A DNA stretch of 39,827 bases, taken from an uncultured Treponema sp. GTDB taxonomy: Bacteria > Spirochaetota > Spirochaetia > Treponematales > Treponemataceae. Location: the NCBI GenBank assembly GCA_937893155.1, contig CALBGU010000083.1, positions 1 through 39,827 of the forward strand, read 5' to 3'. Positions 1 to 7,086 of this stretch are shown here, piece by piece. Positions within the stretch are counted from its first letter, which is position 1. Every line of letters begins with the position of its first letter. The notes beneath the pieces were generated by a model. That model was given only the letters and a program-made list of their open reading frames with translations. It was not told the origin of the DNA and searched no databases. The position numbers and the translations under genes are program-made.

Positions 1-136
1 ATCCAAAGTGTAATTAAAGATTATCCCATATTTTTAAAAGATGCAATCTTTTTTTCTTTCCCATAAAAATAGAAATGTCAAAGAACACTACACAGACACT
101 CAGTCTGTATATATTTCTGCCAACGGCAGAAGTTTG
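1..136. other. non-coding flank with two hairpins
   Basis: No gene is visible between the window edge and the stop of the GT6 gene. Two hairpins are present. At 37-51, AAAGAT/ATCTTT has a 3-base loop and a T-run on the plus side. At 115-131, TTCTGCC/GGCAGAA has a 3-base loop. The second lies just after the GT6 stop in the minus direction but lacks a clear U-tract, so its role as the cluster terminator is uncertain. The first would terminate best a plus-strand transcript entering from outside the window. Confidence 0.4.
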
Positions 137-958
137 CTACTTCACATGTTCCCTCTTTAACAGAGAAAACACAAAACGCATATAAGGAAGAATTTTTTTA
201 TCAAGTCTCCTGTAAACCTTTTGCCAAAAACTTAATTCTTTTGTTACGAATTTGAAATTCTTTACATCAAATTTATCTTGCTTGCTAACTCCTACAATTT
301 TCTTTTCAAAGGGCAAGTCAAAACCTACGGGATAGCAATACCCCGGATTTAACAGTTTATAATTATCAAAAGTACACAAGAAATGATTTATATGAGATTC
401 ATCGTGCCAGCGGGCAATATAATTCTGCTTTAGGTCGGTTTCGATATTCTGTTTTAGAATTCGACACATTTCAAGGAAGTTTTTTGTCTCACCGCCTTCA
501 ACCGCACCGATAACATACTTACCACCACAGCGATAAGGAACAAACGCCGTTGATTTTTTGTTTCGCTCGTATGGTATGCAATATTTTTTACTGTAGACAT
601 ACCCCGGATGCCGAACAAAAAGTAAACCTTCTTCGGAATTAGGCAGGAACTCAGATTCTGTCACTTCTGAATGACATTCCATGTTGCTATTGAAGAAAAC
701 TAAATAATCGAACTTGTTCAGCTCGTCCTCTACCGAAAGAAAAGTGTGGAAACGCAACAATGTAATAAGCGGCCATGGTTGATTCTGAATCTTGTTGAAA
801 TGCACATTCTGTTTTCCAGTAAAATCCATCTCTTTATCACTGAAAACAAAATAATGGATTTCGGAATTCGTACAAAAGTATTTTGAAAATGATTCATAGA
901 AATCTTCCCAAAATACAGTGTAATTTCCTGTGCAGATATAAAGAATTCCTATTTTCAT
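137..958 (-). CDS. GT6 family (ABO-type) glycosyltransferase
   Basis: A 273-residue protein of glycosyltransferase family 6, the family of the human ABO transferases and of bacterial alpha-1,3-Gal/GalNAc transferases that act on fucosylated acceptors. Visible family motifs are ICTGNYTVFW (residues 8-17), an NSN triplet at 90-92 where animal enzymes have the metal-binding DXD, the GAVEGG segment at 151-156, and WHDESHIN at 184-191. NXN in place of DXD is known from bacterial GT6 enzymes that work without metal. There is no membrane anchor, so a cytoplasmic or membrane-associated enzyme is expected. The ATG has GGGAG upstream and overlaps the stop of the GT11 gene by 4 bases, so the two are probably translationally coupled. 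Donor (UDP-Gal or UDP-GalNAc) cannot be told from the sequence. Confidence 0.88.
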   Translation of the reverse strand: MKIGILYICTGNYTVFWEDFYESFSKYFCTNSEIHYFVFSDKEMDFTGKQNVHFNKIQNQPWPLITLLRFHTFLSVEDELNKFDYLVFFNSNMECHSEVTESEFLPNSEEGLLFVRHPGYVYSKKYCIPYERNKKSTAFVPYRCGGKYVIGAVEGGETKNFLEMCRILKQNIETDLKQNYIARWHDESHINHFLCTFDNYKLLNPGYCYPVGFDLPFEKKIVGVSKQDKFDVKNFKFVTKELSFWQKVYRRLDKKILPYMRFVFSLLKREHVK

Positions 959-1896
959 AATGCTTTATCTCCCAAATATTTTTTCACATCAATTAAATGC
1001 CAGTTGTCTTCATAAATATCAATTGGCATATCCACCAGCATCCATTGGTTCGGAGCTACAACAATTTTGTTCGGGTTATCAGAAAGATATTGTGCCCACC
1101 AACCGTAGCTAGTATTTCCAATAACAAAATGCTTACACTGCCCCATTGCAGCGAGCGTTTTATGAACAGGTATTGATTTATCCTGAAACACAACCTTAAA
1201 CTTTGAGCAGTCAATAAGATTATCTTTTACATATTCCACATTATCTGAGCAGACAAAAAAGAGTGGATTCGGAACTTTCGAAATAATGTAGTCGATAGCT
1301 TCTTTCCAATATTCTTTTCCGCAGACAGCATAAAGAGAACTTCCAACATTATGCTCAACCTTTACAGAAATGCAGACAGAATTTGAGTTACGGAGCAAAT
1401 CGATATTTGGATATGAATTAAGTTCATTTTTCAAAGAGAAAATATTTCGCAACTCATCATTTGCACTCTCAAAGTATTTCTTAGATTGAAAATATCCGCA
1501 CAAAAGATACTTACGTTTTTTTCCAAAATGAAAATCCATATAGCCGTTTTCACAGAGCATTATTCCAAAGAGATTCAATAACGGACGAATTCTTTTTTCT
1601 CTATGAAACTTTATGTTGAAATCTGAATGTGATGTAAGTTTCAAAGCAATGCGAAGCAGAATCCATCGCAAAAGCCAAGCTTTTGATTTACGTACACTTC
1701 CGTCATGGACATAGCGAACATTTGGCAAATCATAATGTACTAATGAATTCTCCCAATTCATCGCAATAACTTCACTGTCATCAATTATGATTTGAGTTTC
1801 TTCTCCAATTTTTTTCTGCAAATCGCGGGCAAAAGAATAAATAAAAAGCTGGTTACCGATTCTGCCCTTGAGAAGCACATAAATTTCTCTTTTCAT
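955..1896 (-). CDS. GT11 family (alpha-1,2-fucosyltransferase-like) glycosyltransferase
   Basis: About 313 residues related to GT11 alpha-1,2-fucosyltransferases, which transfer fucose from GDP-fucose to galactose. The N-terminal GRIGNQLF matches the family's GGLGNQ-F signature. FVCSDNVEYVKDNL and GNTSYGWWAQYL correspond to the conserved SD and NSSFSWW regions. The usual HxRRxD donor-binding motif is not intact: the aligned stretch reads ISVKVEHN (about residues 176-183), so activity is uncertain. I start at the ATG at 1896, which has GGGAG upstream and overlaps the upstream stop by one base (TGATG), rather than at the in-frame ATG at 1911. Next to a GT6 enzyme, the natural role would be making a Fuc-alpha-1,2-Gal acceptor. 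Confidence 0.75.
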   Translation of the reverse strand: MKREIYVLLKGRIGNQLFIYSFARDLQKKIGEETQIIIDDSEVIAMNWENSLVHYDLPNVRYVHDGSVRKSKAWLLRWILLRIALKLTSHSDFNIKFHREKRIRPLLNLFGIMLCENGYMDFHFGKKRKYLLCGYFQSKKYFESANDELRNIFSLKNELNSYPNIDLLRNSNSVCISVKVEHNVGSSLYAVCGKEYWKEAIDYIISKVPNPLFFVCSDNVEYVKDNLIDCSKFKVVFQDKSIPVHKTLAAMGQCKHFVIGNTSYGWWAQYLSDNPNKIVVAPNQWMLVDMPIDIYEDNWHLIDVKKYLGDKAL

Positions 1897-2492
1897 CAAA
1901 CTTTCTCCCATTCATGCGTTTCAAAATTCCACTTTTTAACGACTCTAGCGGGAATCCCTAGCGCCATTGAATAATCTGGAATTGACTTTGTGACAACAGC
2001 ATTCGTTCCAATCACACACTTTTTACCTATGTTCACTCCCGACAAAATAGAAACCTTTTCTCCTATCCAGGTACCGTCACCAATTGAAACATCTCTACAT
2101 TCCAACGGCTGATTCATATACGGCACATCACTTTCTGGATTCATTCCATGATTTTCACTTGTAATAAGCACATTTGATGCAATAAGAACATCATCTCCAA
2201 TATTTATGCTTCCACCTGCAAGAATTGTAAGGTGGAAGCCAAAATAGCAATTGCAACCAATTGCTATTTTGGCTTTCCTGCCCGTAAGGGCGTTATAAAT
2301 TTGAATTCTGGAATTTCCCAAAATCGTGGTATTTTTGCCGATAGAGATATTTTCATGCTCCGTAATCAGCGACGGATAATGAATCACGCTTCCTTCACCA
2401 AACGAAGCAAATCTCTTTTTGAATGACGGAAGATATTCACGACGGCGAAGAATAATATTTTTTACAAGGCGAAGAAAAGTTTTCAATAACAT
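1896..2492 (-). CDS. hexapeptide-repeat (left-handed beta-helix) acyltransferase
   Basis: A 198-residue acyltransferase of the WbbJ/CatB type, with repeated hexapeptide turns such as IGCNCY, INIGDDV, VSIGDGTWIG and VNIGKKCVIG. A C-terminal GIPARVVKKW is typical of maltose/galactoside O-acetyltransferases. It probably O-acetylates (or N-acylates) a sugar of the surface glycan with acetyl-CoA. AAGGAG precedes the ATG, which overlaps the stop of the epimerase gene by one base; the stop overlaps the GT11 start by one base. The reading frame contains a perfect 18-bp inverted repeat (2236-2275). Confidence 0.85.
   Translation of the reverse strand: MLLKTFLRLVKNIILRRREYLPSFKKRFASFGEGSVIHYPSLITEHENISIGKNTTILGNSRIQIYNALTGRKAKIAIGCNCYFGFHLTILAGGSINIGDDVLIASNVLITSENHGMNPESDVPYMNQPLECRDVSIGDGTWIGEKVSILSGVNIGKKCVIGTNAVVTKSIPDYSMALGIPARVVKKWNFETHEWEKV
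2236..2275. repeat. perfect 18-bp inverted repeat inside an acyltransferase gene
   Basis: Left arm 2236-2253 and right arm 2258-2275 are exact reverse complements, separated by a 4-base CAAC loop. It lies wholly inside the acyltransferase reading frame, in the segment encoding KIAIGCNCYF, and would form a strong hairpin in the mRNA. There is no U-tract after it, so it is not an ordinary intrinsic terminator. Confidence 0.95.
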
Positions 2493-3331
2493 CAGAATGT
2501 CTCTCCTTCCAAAGACAGAATCTCCCTGATTTTCTTATCATCGCCCCAAACAGCTTTTGAATCATAAGGGCGGTCTGGAAAAGCACCGTATTCAAGCTTG
2601 ATATCATATTTATTTTCTTGTATATATCGCTCAACTCTATCCGCAAGTTTTTCAGGTCTGCCAGAACAGCAGTTTATAATTCCGTTTACTTTGTTCTGCC
2701 TTACAACAGCTGCAATCTGATGACACATCTTTTCATAATCTATAAAATCAAACTGATTTAAGCCAAGAGTAAAAGGGAAAGTCTTTTTCCCTTCTTTTGC
2801 CGCCTGAGTTATTTTTGAAAAAATTGAACAGCCACGATCTGCATTACCGACTATGTAATAACCGCGAATCCATTGGAATACAAAATCTTTATCCTTTGTC
2901 TGAATCTGAATAGACTGTCTCAAGGCATTTTTTGCAATTCCGTACAGGCTGAGGGGATTTGCAGGGGTATTTTCATTTATGCTGCCCTCCCAAAAGCCTA
3001 TTTCATGCATACTGCCGACAACACAAACCTGTTTTATTCCTGAATCAATAAGTTTTGTAAGAAAATCATAATGATGAGGAAGCTCAATTATATGAGAAAG
3101 GGAGCTGTGTTTAAAACCATCTTTCCATGCAAGATGCACTATAGCATCAGGTTCTCCAAAATACTCAAAGGGATTTTCGATGCTGAATAAGTCACATTTT
3201 TTAGTTTCTGCTCTGGAATCTATAAATTCTGAAGAATGACCAGTTGCAACCACATTCTCGCCAAAATCAAGAAGAGATTTTACAACACCTTGTCCTAAAT
3301 ATCCGTTTGCACCAGTAACAAGAATTTTCAT
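2492..3331 (-). CDS. NAD(P)-dependent sugar epimerase/reductase (extended SDR)
   Basis: A 279-residue extended short-chain dehydrogenase. The N-terminal TGANGYLG is the Rossmann dinucleotide-binding motif, and the catalytic pair is YGIAK (YxxxK). It is slightly shorter than GalE/RmlB-type enzymes (about 310-350), closer to RmlD-like or other sugar 4-reductases. It probably makes or modifies a nucleotide sugar for the surrounding glycosyltransferases; the exact substrate cannot be read from sequence. GGGAG precedes the ATG. The start overlaps the upstream acyltransferase stop by 4 bases and its stop overlaps the next gene by one base, so it is inside one transcription unit. Confidence 0.8.
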   Translation of the reverse strand: MKILVTGANGYLGQGVVKSLLDFGENVVATGHSSEFIDSRAETKKCDLFSIENPFEYFGEPDAIVHLAWKDGFKHSSLSHIIELPHHYDFLTKLIDSGIKQVCVVGSMHEIGFWEGSINENTPANPLSLYGIAKNALRQSIQIQTKDKDFVFQWIRGYYIVGNADRGCSIFSKITQAAKEGKKTFPFTLGLNQFDFIDYEKMCHQIAAVVRQNKVNGIINCCSGRPEKLADRVERYIQENKYDIKLEYGAFPDRPYDSKAVWGDDKKIREILSLEGETF

Positions 3332-3837
3332 TGTGAAATCTCCCTGACAATGGGGCGTACTGTTCCATCAGAAAGCAAAATGCTGTTTTCTGGAACATTT
3401 TTATAAACTACGCAACCTGCTCCAATTATAGAATTATCTCCAATATGAACATTTTTTAAAATTACAGAGTTGCTTCCAACCCAACAATTTTCTCCAATTA
3501 TGATTTCGCCAGTAGTCCAGCCCTGACTACAATAAGGTTTAGTTGCATCTGAATAAATATGGTTATGGTCATACAACTTTACGTTCTCACCAAACATTGT
3601 ATTATCACCTATTTCAATTTTTCCAAGGCAATTTACAGAACACTGATTATTAAAAAAAACATTATTTCCAAATTTAATTTTGCCATCTGCAAGACGAATT
3701 GAAAAAAAGTTTCTGGCAAAGAAATCTTTTCCAAATTCAAGAGATGATTTATTTCCTTCAATTACAATTTCCGAGTATTTATGCAAACGCGGTACATTCC
3801 ACGATTCTGATAATCTAAGGTATTTATGATATTTCAT
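3328..3837 (-). CDS. hexapeptide-repeat acetyltransferase
   Basis: A 169-residue left-handed beta-helix acetyltransferase with repeated turns (IEIGDNTMFG, IIIGENCWVG, VHIGDNSIIG) and a DHNH segment in the region where related WbbJ-like enzymes have their catalytic histidine. Likely role: O-acetylation of a sugar residue in the surface glycan. It follows the flippase gene after a 74-base gap that contains a run of nine G on the coding strand, 8 bases before the ATG and in place of a normal Shine-Dalgarno sequence. Its stop overlaps the epimerase start by 4 bases. Confidence 0.8.
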   Translation of the reverse strand: MKYHKYLRLSESWNVPRLHKYSEIVIEGNKSSLEFGKDFFARNFFSIRLADGKIKFGNNVFFNNQCSVNCLGKIEIGDNTMFGENVKLYDHNHIYSDATKPYCSQGWTTGEIIIGENCWVGSNSVILKNVHIGDNSIIGAGCVVYKNVPENSILLSDGTVRPIVREISQ

Positions 3838-3845
3838 TTTAAATA

Positions 3846-3854
3846 CCCCCCCCC
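3846..3854 (-). promoter_or_regulatory. poly-G tract (9 G on minus strand) before an acetyltransferase
   Basis: Nine consecutive C on the plus strand are nine G on the coding strand, ending 8 bases before the acetyltransferase ATG. Upstream is TATATATAT, a possible -10 region, with no convincing -35. The tract would fall in the 5' untranslated leader or at the transcription start and could act as a variable-length ribosome-binding region. Such runs are prone to slippage. Confidence 0.6.
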
Positions 3855-3911
3855 GATATATATAGTATTTTCTTAATAATTCGCACTATTATAAATTTTC
3901 TTCCAGGCATT

Positions 3912-5351
3912 TTATTTGCTCCACCTCATTCTTCTGACAAACTCATATAAAAGTTCATTTCTAAGAATCAAAAGTACAATAAAATATGAAAATGCTCCTG
4001 CAAAAATTGACAGAACAAGACTTGTTATAATTGGGAAATCAGTTTTTATTATGGCAAACACAATCAAAGCCATAATCAATGCTGAGCAAACTGTTTGGAA
4101 TAGATTTTTCAGAATATCTTTACAGATGAAGTATTTCTTCACACAAAAAAATTCTATAACAGAAACTGTGAATTCACTTGCTAAAGTTGCTATTCCAGCT
4201 CCATATGCTCCGTATCTTTTTATCAAAATAAGATTTGTAGCAATATTAAAAAAGATACCAATTAAAACCGCATAAAATGTTATTTTTTCTTTTCCTAATG
4301 CAAGCAACATGTGAGCTCCACATAGATTACTTATTGTTAAAAGAAAAACTGTAAAAGATAAAATATGGAGAACTCTAATTGAATTTTCATATTGAGTTCC
4401 GCTTAAAACATAAATTATGTTTTTTGAAAGTGACATCATTCCAATGCAAGCTGGAATTGCAAGTAGCATATTTGCATCCAGTGTTTTGGTAGAAAGAATT
4501 TTAAAATTCTCATTTTCACCAACAGAAGCATAATAAGATAGTCTTGGAAGTATTACCGTAAAAGAAGCTACCACAGCAGCAACTAATCTGACAACTTTCA
4601 GTGCAGCTGAATAATACCCGACTTCATCTGCTCCTGAAATAAATCCGAGCATTGTAATATCAATCGAAGAATTTACAGTTGCTGCTACGGACATCATAAA
4701 AAATACAAAGATTGGTTTGAGGTGTTGCTTTAACTCAATTTTGTTTTTTGATTTAAAATCTACATACCGACTTGCAAAAATAAAAGATAAAATATTTGAG
4801 CCAACCGAAGATACAACGCCTATAAGTGCATAATTTATGTAGTCTTCGCTAGTTCTTACAAAAACAAAAAGAAGCACAAGGCTTAATATCTGGAATATAA
4901 AACTTCTTATTGCAACAGAAACTAAATCTTCCATTGCATAAAATAGCCATTCTACACCAACGACTGTAAATAAAATCGAAGCTGAACTTATTATTATAAG
5001 TTTTCTGTATTCAAAAAAAGCGGGTACCAAATATATGGAAGCAAAAAGGAAAGTATATGCGATTACACTAGATATTAAATTTATAGATAAAATTTCTTTT
5101 ACGAACTTTGAAAGTTTTTCTTTATCATTACGATATCTTCCAGCTTCTCGAATCCCATAATTTGAAATTCCAAGCATTGCAAGCATAAGAAAATAGCTAA
5201 CAATACTAGATGCAAAATTTACTTTTCCGATTCCGATTGGTCCAAGAACTCTGTATGCGTAAGGAAAAGTAATAAGAGGAAAGAGGACGCTCATCATAGT
5301 TCTGAGTGCATTAAAGAAACCATTCCTTTTAAGGGACTTCACTTCTGCCAT
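3912..5351 (-). CDS. Wzx-type oligosaccharide flippase (MOP superfamily)
   Basis: About 479 residues, almost entirely hydrophobic helices with short charged loops, as in Wzx/RfbX flippases of 12-14 membrane segments. The N-terminal LFPLITFPYAYRVLGPIGIG matches the family's conserved 'FPY..R.LG..G.G' signature. It moves lipid-linked oligosaccharide units across the inner membrane. I start at the ATG at 5351 because GAGGGA lies upstream; the earlier in-frame ATG at 5372 has no such site. The start overlaps the GT2 gene by 13 bases. No Wzy polymerase is seen, so the unit is either not polymerised or the polymerase is elsewhere. Confidence 0.9.
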   Translation of the reverse strand: MAEVKSLKRNGFFNALRTMMSVLFPLITFPYAYRVLGPIGIGKVNFASSIVSYFLMLAMLGISNYGIREAGRYRNDKEKLSKFVKEILSINLISSVIAYTFLFASIYLVPAFFEYRKLIIISSASILFTVVGVEWLFYAMEDLVSVAIRSFIFQILSLVLLFVFVRTSEDYINYALIGVVSSVGSNILSFIFASRYVDFKSKNKIELKQHLKPIFVFFMMSVAATVNSSIDITMLGFISGADEVGYYSAALKVVRLVAAVVASFTVILPRLSYYASVGENENFKILSTKTLDANMLLAIPACIGMMSLSKNIIYVLSGTQYENSIRVLHILSFTVFLLTISNLCGAHMLLALGKEKITFYAVLIGIFFNIATNLILIKRYGAYGAGIATLASEFTVSVIEFFCVKKYFICKDILKNLFQTVCSALIMALIVFAIIKTDFPIITSLVLSIFAGAFSYFIVLLILRNELLYEFVRRMRWSK

Positions 5352-6172
5352 GATTTTATCTCCCTCAAGCATCGCCTATTAATCTCCCCTCTCTCCCTGT
5401 CAAAACACCAGCCCCACTTGTTAAAATACCGCACCGCGCTTTTGATATGCGCCCATAACATCGCTCGGCTTTTGTAGCTTTCCCGGGCATGGTCATGCAC
5501 AATCTTTACAGCAGGGTAATAAAGCGTCTTTGCCACTCGGTGCAGACGGCGGATAAGGTCAAAGTCCTCGCAGTACATAAAATAGCCGTCGTCAAAGAAA
5601 ATATTATGCTCAGCCAAAGTCGCAAGTCGCATGAACATAAAGCAGCCGCTGAGACAGGGCGGATTCATCACCTTGTCGTAGCCGCTCATCTTTAAGCAGT
5701 AGCGGTCATCGCGCTTTTTGCCCCAGCGCTTTGGCAGAAAACGGCGGAAAATCAAGTCTGCGGGCGTGGGCAGGAGTTTGCACAGGTATTGCAGCTCGCC
5801 GTTCGGGAATTCCACCCGGGGAAGCACATAGGCGGCATCTGTGTTCGCGTCCATAAAGCGCGCTAGTTCAGAGAGAACGGTACTGTCAAAATACACATCG
5901 GGATTTAAGACCACATGATATTTCGCGCCCGCCTCAATCGCTTCGTGCATGGCAAGATTGTGGCTCGCTCCGTAGCCAAGATTTTCGTTGTGAATGTAGC
6001 GGATTTTCGTCTGCGCCGCCGAATAAGTTTCCTGCAAAATGCGCATTGCGTCGTTCGGAGAATTGTCGATGACATAAAAAATTGCAACGCACGCCGACGC
6101 TCTCACCGACTCAAAAAGCCGCTCAATCTGCGTTTTCGGCGTGTTAAAAAGCACAACGCTCGCCGTCATCAT
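5339..6172 (-). CDS. GT2 family glycosyltransferase (rhamnosyltransferase-like)
   Basis: A 277-residue GT-A fold enzyme. SVVLFNT at the start, IDNSPND, ENLGYGASHN and NPDVYF (the DXD-type metal/nucleotide site) are the classic order of motifs in GT2 rhamnosyltransferase-like enzymes. A later CEDFDLIRRL carries the ED/xRR-type acceptor motif. It probably adds an early sugar to the lipid-linked glycan. The gene is visibly more GC-rich than the flippase downstream of it and the small gene upstream, suggesting a mosaic origin of the cluster. Start and stop overlap the neighbours (4 and 13 bases). Confidence 0.88.
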   Translation of the reverse strand: MMTASVVLFNTPKTQIERLFESVRASACVAIFYVIDNSPNDAMRILQETYSAAQTKIRYIHNENLGYGASHNLAMHEAIEAGAKYHVVLNPDVYFDSTVLSELARFMDANTDAAYVLPRVEFPNGELQYLCKLLPTPADLIFRRFLPKRWGKKRDDRYCLKMSGYDKVMNPPCLSGCFMFMRLATLAEHNIFFDDGYFMYCEDFDLIRRLHRVAKTLYYPAVKIVHDHARESYKSRAMLWAHIKSAVRYFNKWGWCFDRERGEINRRCLREIKSWQK

Positions 6173-6537
6173 ATCACTTTCTCCCAGCCCAGCGCCTCTT
6201 CGCGCAAAAACTCATCATCGCACTCATACACCACTTTAAAACTGATGTCAGTGCATTGGGCAATTTCCGCGTATTTCTCTACAACAGATTTTCTGATTAT
6301 GTTTTCACTCGAAATATTAGAAGATGTGCAAATATACAAAAAAAACTTTTCACATTTTTGCTCAATCGCATTATTCAGAGCATACTCCAATAGCAATTCA
6401 CAGTTTCCGTTCGGAAAAAGGACAATTTCACACTCTCTGAATTTTCCGCTTGAAACTAAAAATTCGTGCATTAGAGAAATCTTTTTCTGTTGGAAGCCAT
6501 TTTTTGCACAGCCGCAGAGAAAAGCGTATTTTATCAA
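6169..6537 (-). CDS. hypothetical protein at the head of the glycan cluster
   Basis: A 122-residue protein I do not recognise. It starts with TTG preceded by a strong GGGGAGA site and is the first gene of the minus-strand glycan cluster, overlapping the GT2 start by 4 bases. It is AT-rich, has no membrane segment or signal peptide, and shows a mixed alpha/beta pattern (IKYAFLCGCAKN, EIVLFPNGNCELLLEYALN, KFFLYICTSS). The overlap with GT2 suggests coordinated expression. Function unknown. Confidence 0.65.
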   Translation of the reverse strand: MIKYAFLCGCAKNGFQQKKISLMHEFLVSSGKFRECEIVLFPNGNCELLLEYALNNAIEQKCEKFFLYICTSSNISSENIIRKSVVEKYAEIAQCTDISFKVVYECDDEFLREEALGWEKVI

Positions 6538-6561
6538 AATTCTCCCCTATCAATTTAATAC

Positions 6562-6622
6562 TATTGTATCACAATAATACATTTATATCAATATGATTAC
6601 TAAAATAAAATACAATTGTATT
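6562..6622. promoter_or_regulatory. palindromic operator candidates between divergent genes
   Basis: Between the glycan cluster (minus) and the XRE gene (plus) are two palindromes that share the half-site ATTGTAT: TATTGT-ATC-ACAATA at 6562-6576, and the perfect 14-mer AATACAATTGTATT at 6609-6622, which ends 8 bases before the XRE start codon. Their position suits autoregulation by the XRE protein and joint control of the glycan cluster. Binding is inferred. Confidence 0.5.
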
Positions 6623-6630
6623 CTAAACAT

Positions 6631-6990
6631 ATGGATAATACTTTTTGGGGTAGAGTTTTATACATTTTAGACAGCAAAGATATTTCACGCAAAGAATTCG
6701 CTGTTGCTGCAGGAATTTCGTATTCTAGCATCCACAATGGAAGTGAACGAAACAGTATACCGAGTGCTGATGTTGCATTAAGAATTGCGGAAACGCTTGA
6801 AACATCAATTGAGTATCTTGTTTATGGAAATACCTGCAATAAATGCCCTACAAAAACATTTTTGCAACACAAAGACGAAAAACTTTTATACAGAAGAAAT
6901 AAAGAAATAATAGATGCACTTGAAGAAATGCCTCCTCAAGCACAACGTTCTATTCGAGAAATGATTGTCAGTATAAAAAAAGCATTCTAA
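6631..6990 (+). CDS. XRE-family helix-turn-helix regulator
   Basis: About 119 residues. The N-terminal two thirds is a HTH_3 domain (ISRKEFAVAAGISYSSIHNG as helices 2-3, then ADVALRIAETLETSIEYLVYG); the C-terminus is a short basic tail. I start at the ATG at 6631. An in-frame TTG at 6616 lies inside the palindrome and is less likely. There is no clear Shine-Dalgarno site. It is divergent from the glycan cluster with palindromic sites between, so it is a plausible local repressor of itself and of that cluster. Confidence 0.8.
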   Translation: MDNTFWGRVLYILDSKDISRKEFAVAAGISYSSIHNGSERNSIPSADVALRIAETLETSIEYLVYGNTCNKCPTKTFLQHKDEKLLYRRNKEIIDALEEMPPQAQRSIREMIVSIKKAF

Positions 6991-7017
6991 AACCGCATTT
7001 TCAAACGATGAATAAAC

Positions 7018-7055
7018 AAAAAAGCCTGCTCACGCGAAAGGGAACAGGCTTTTTT
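7018..7055. terminator. bidirectional intrinsic terminator
   Basis: AAAAAAGCCTG (7018-7028) and CAGGCTTTTTT (7045-7055) pair perfectly. Each side ends in a T-run when read outward, so it can serve both the XRE gene (plus) and deoB (minus), which converge here. Confidence 0.9.
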
Positions 7056-7086
7056 ATGCGATTTTTGATAAAATCGGGCGAGGCGG

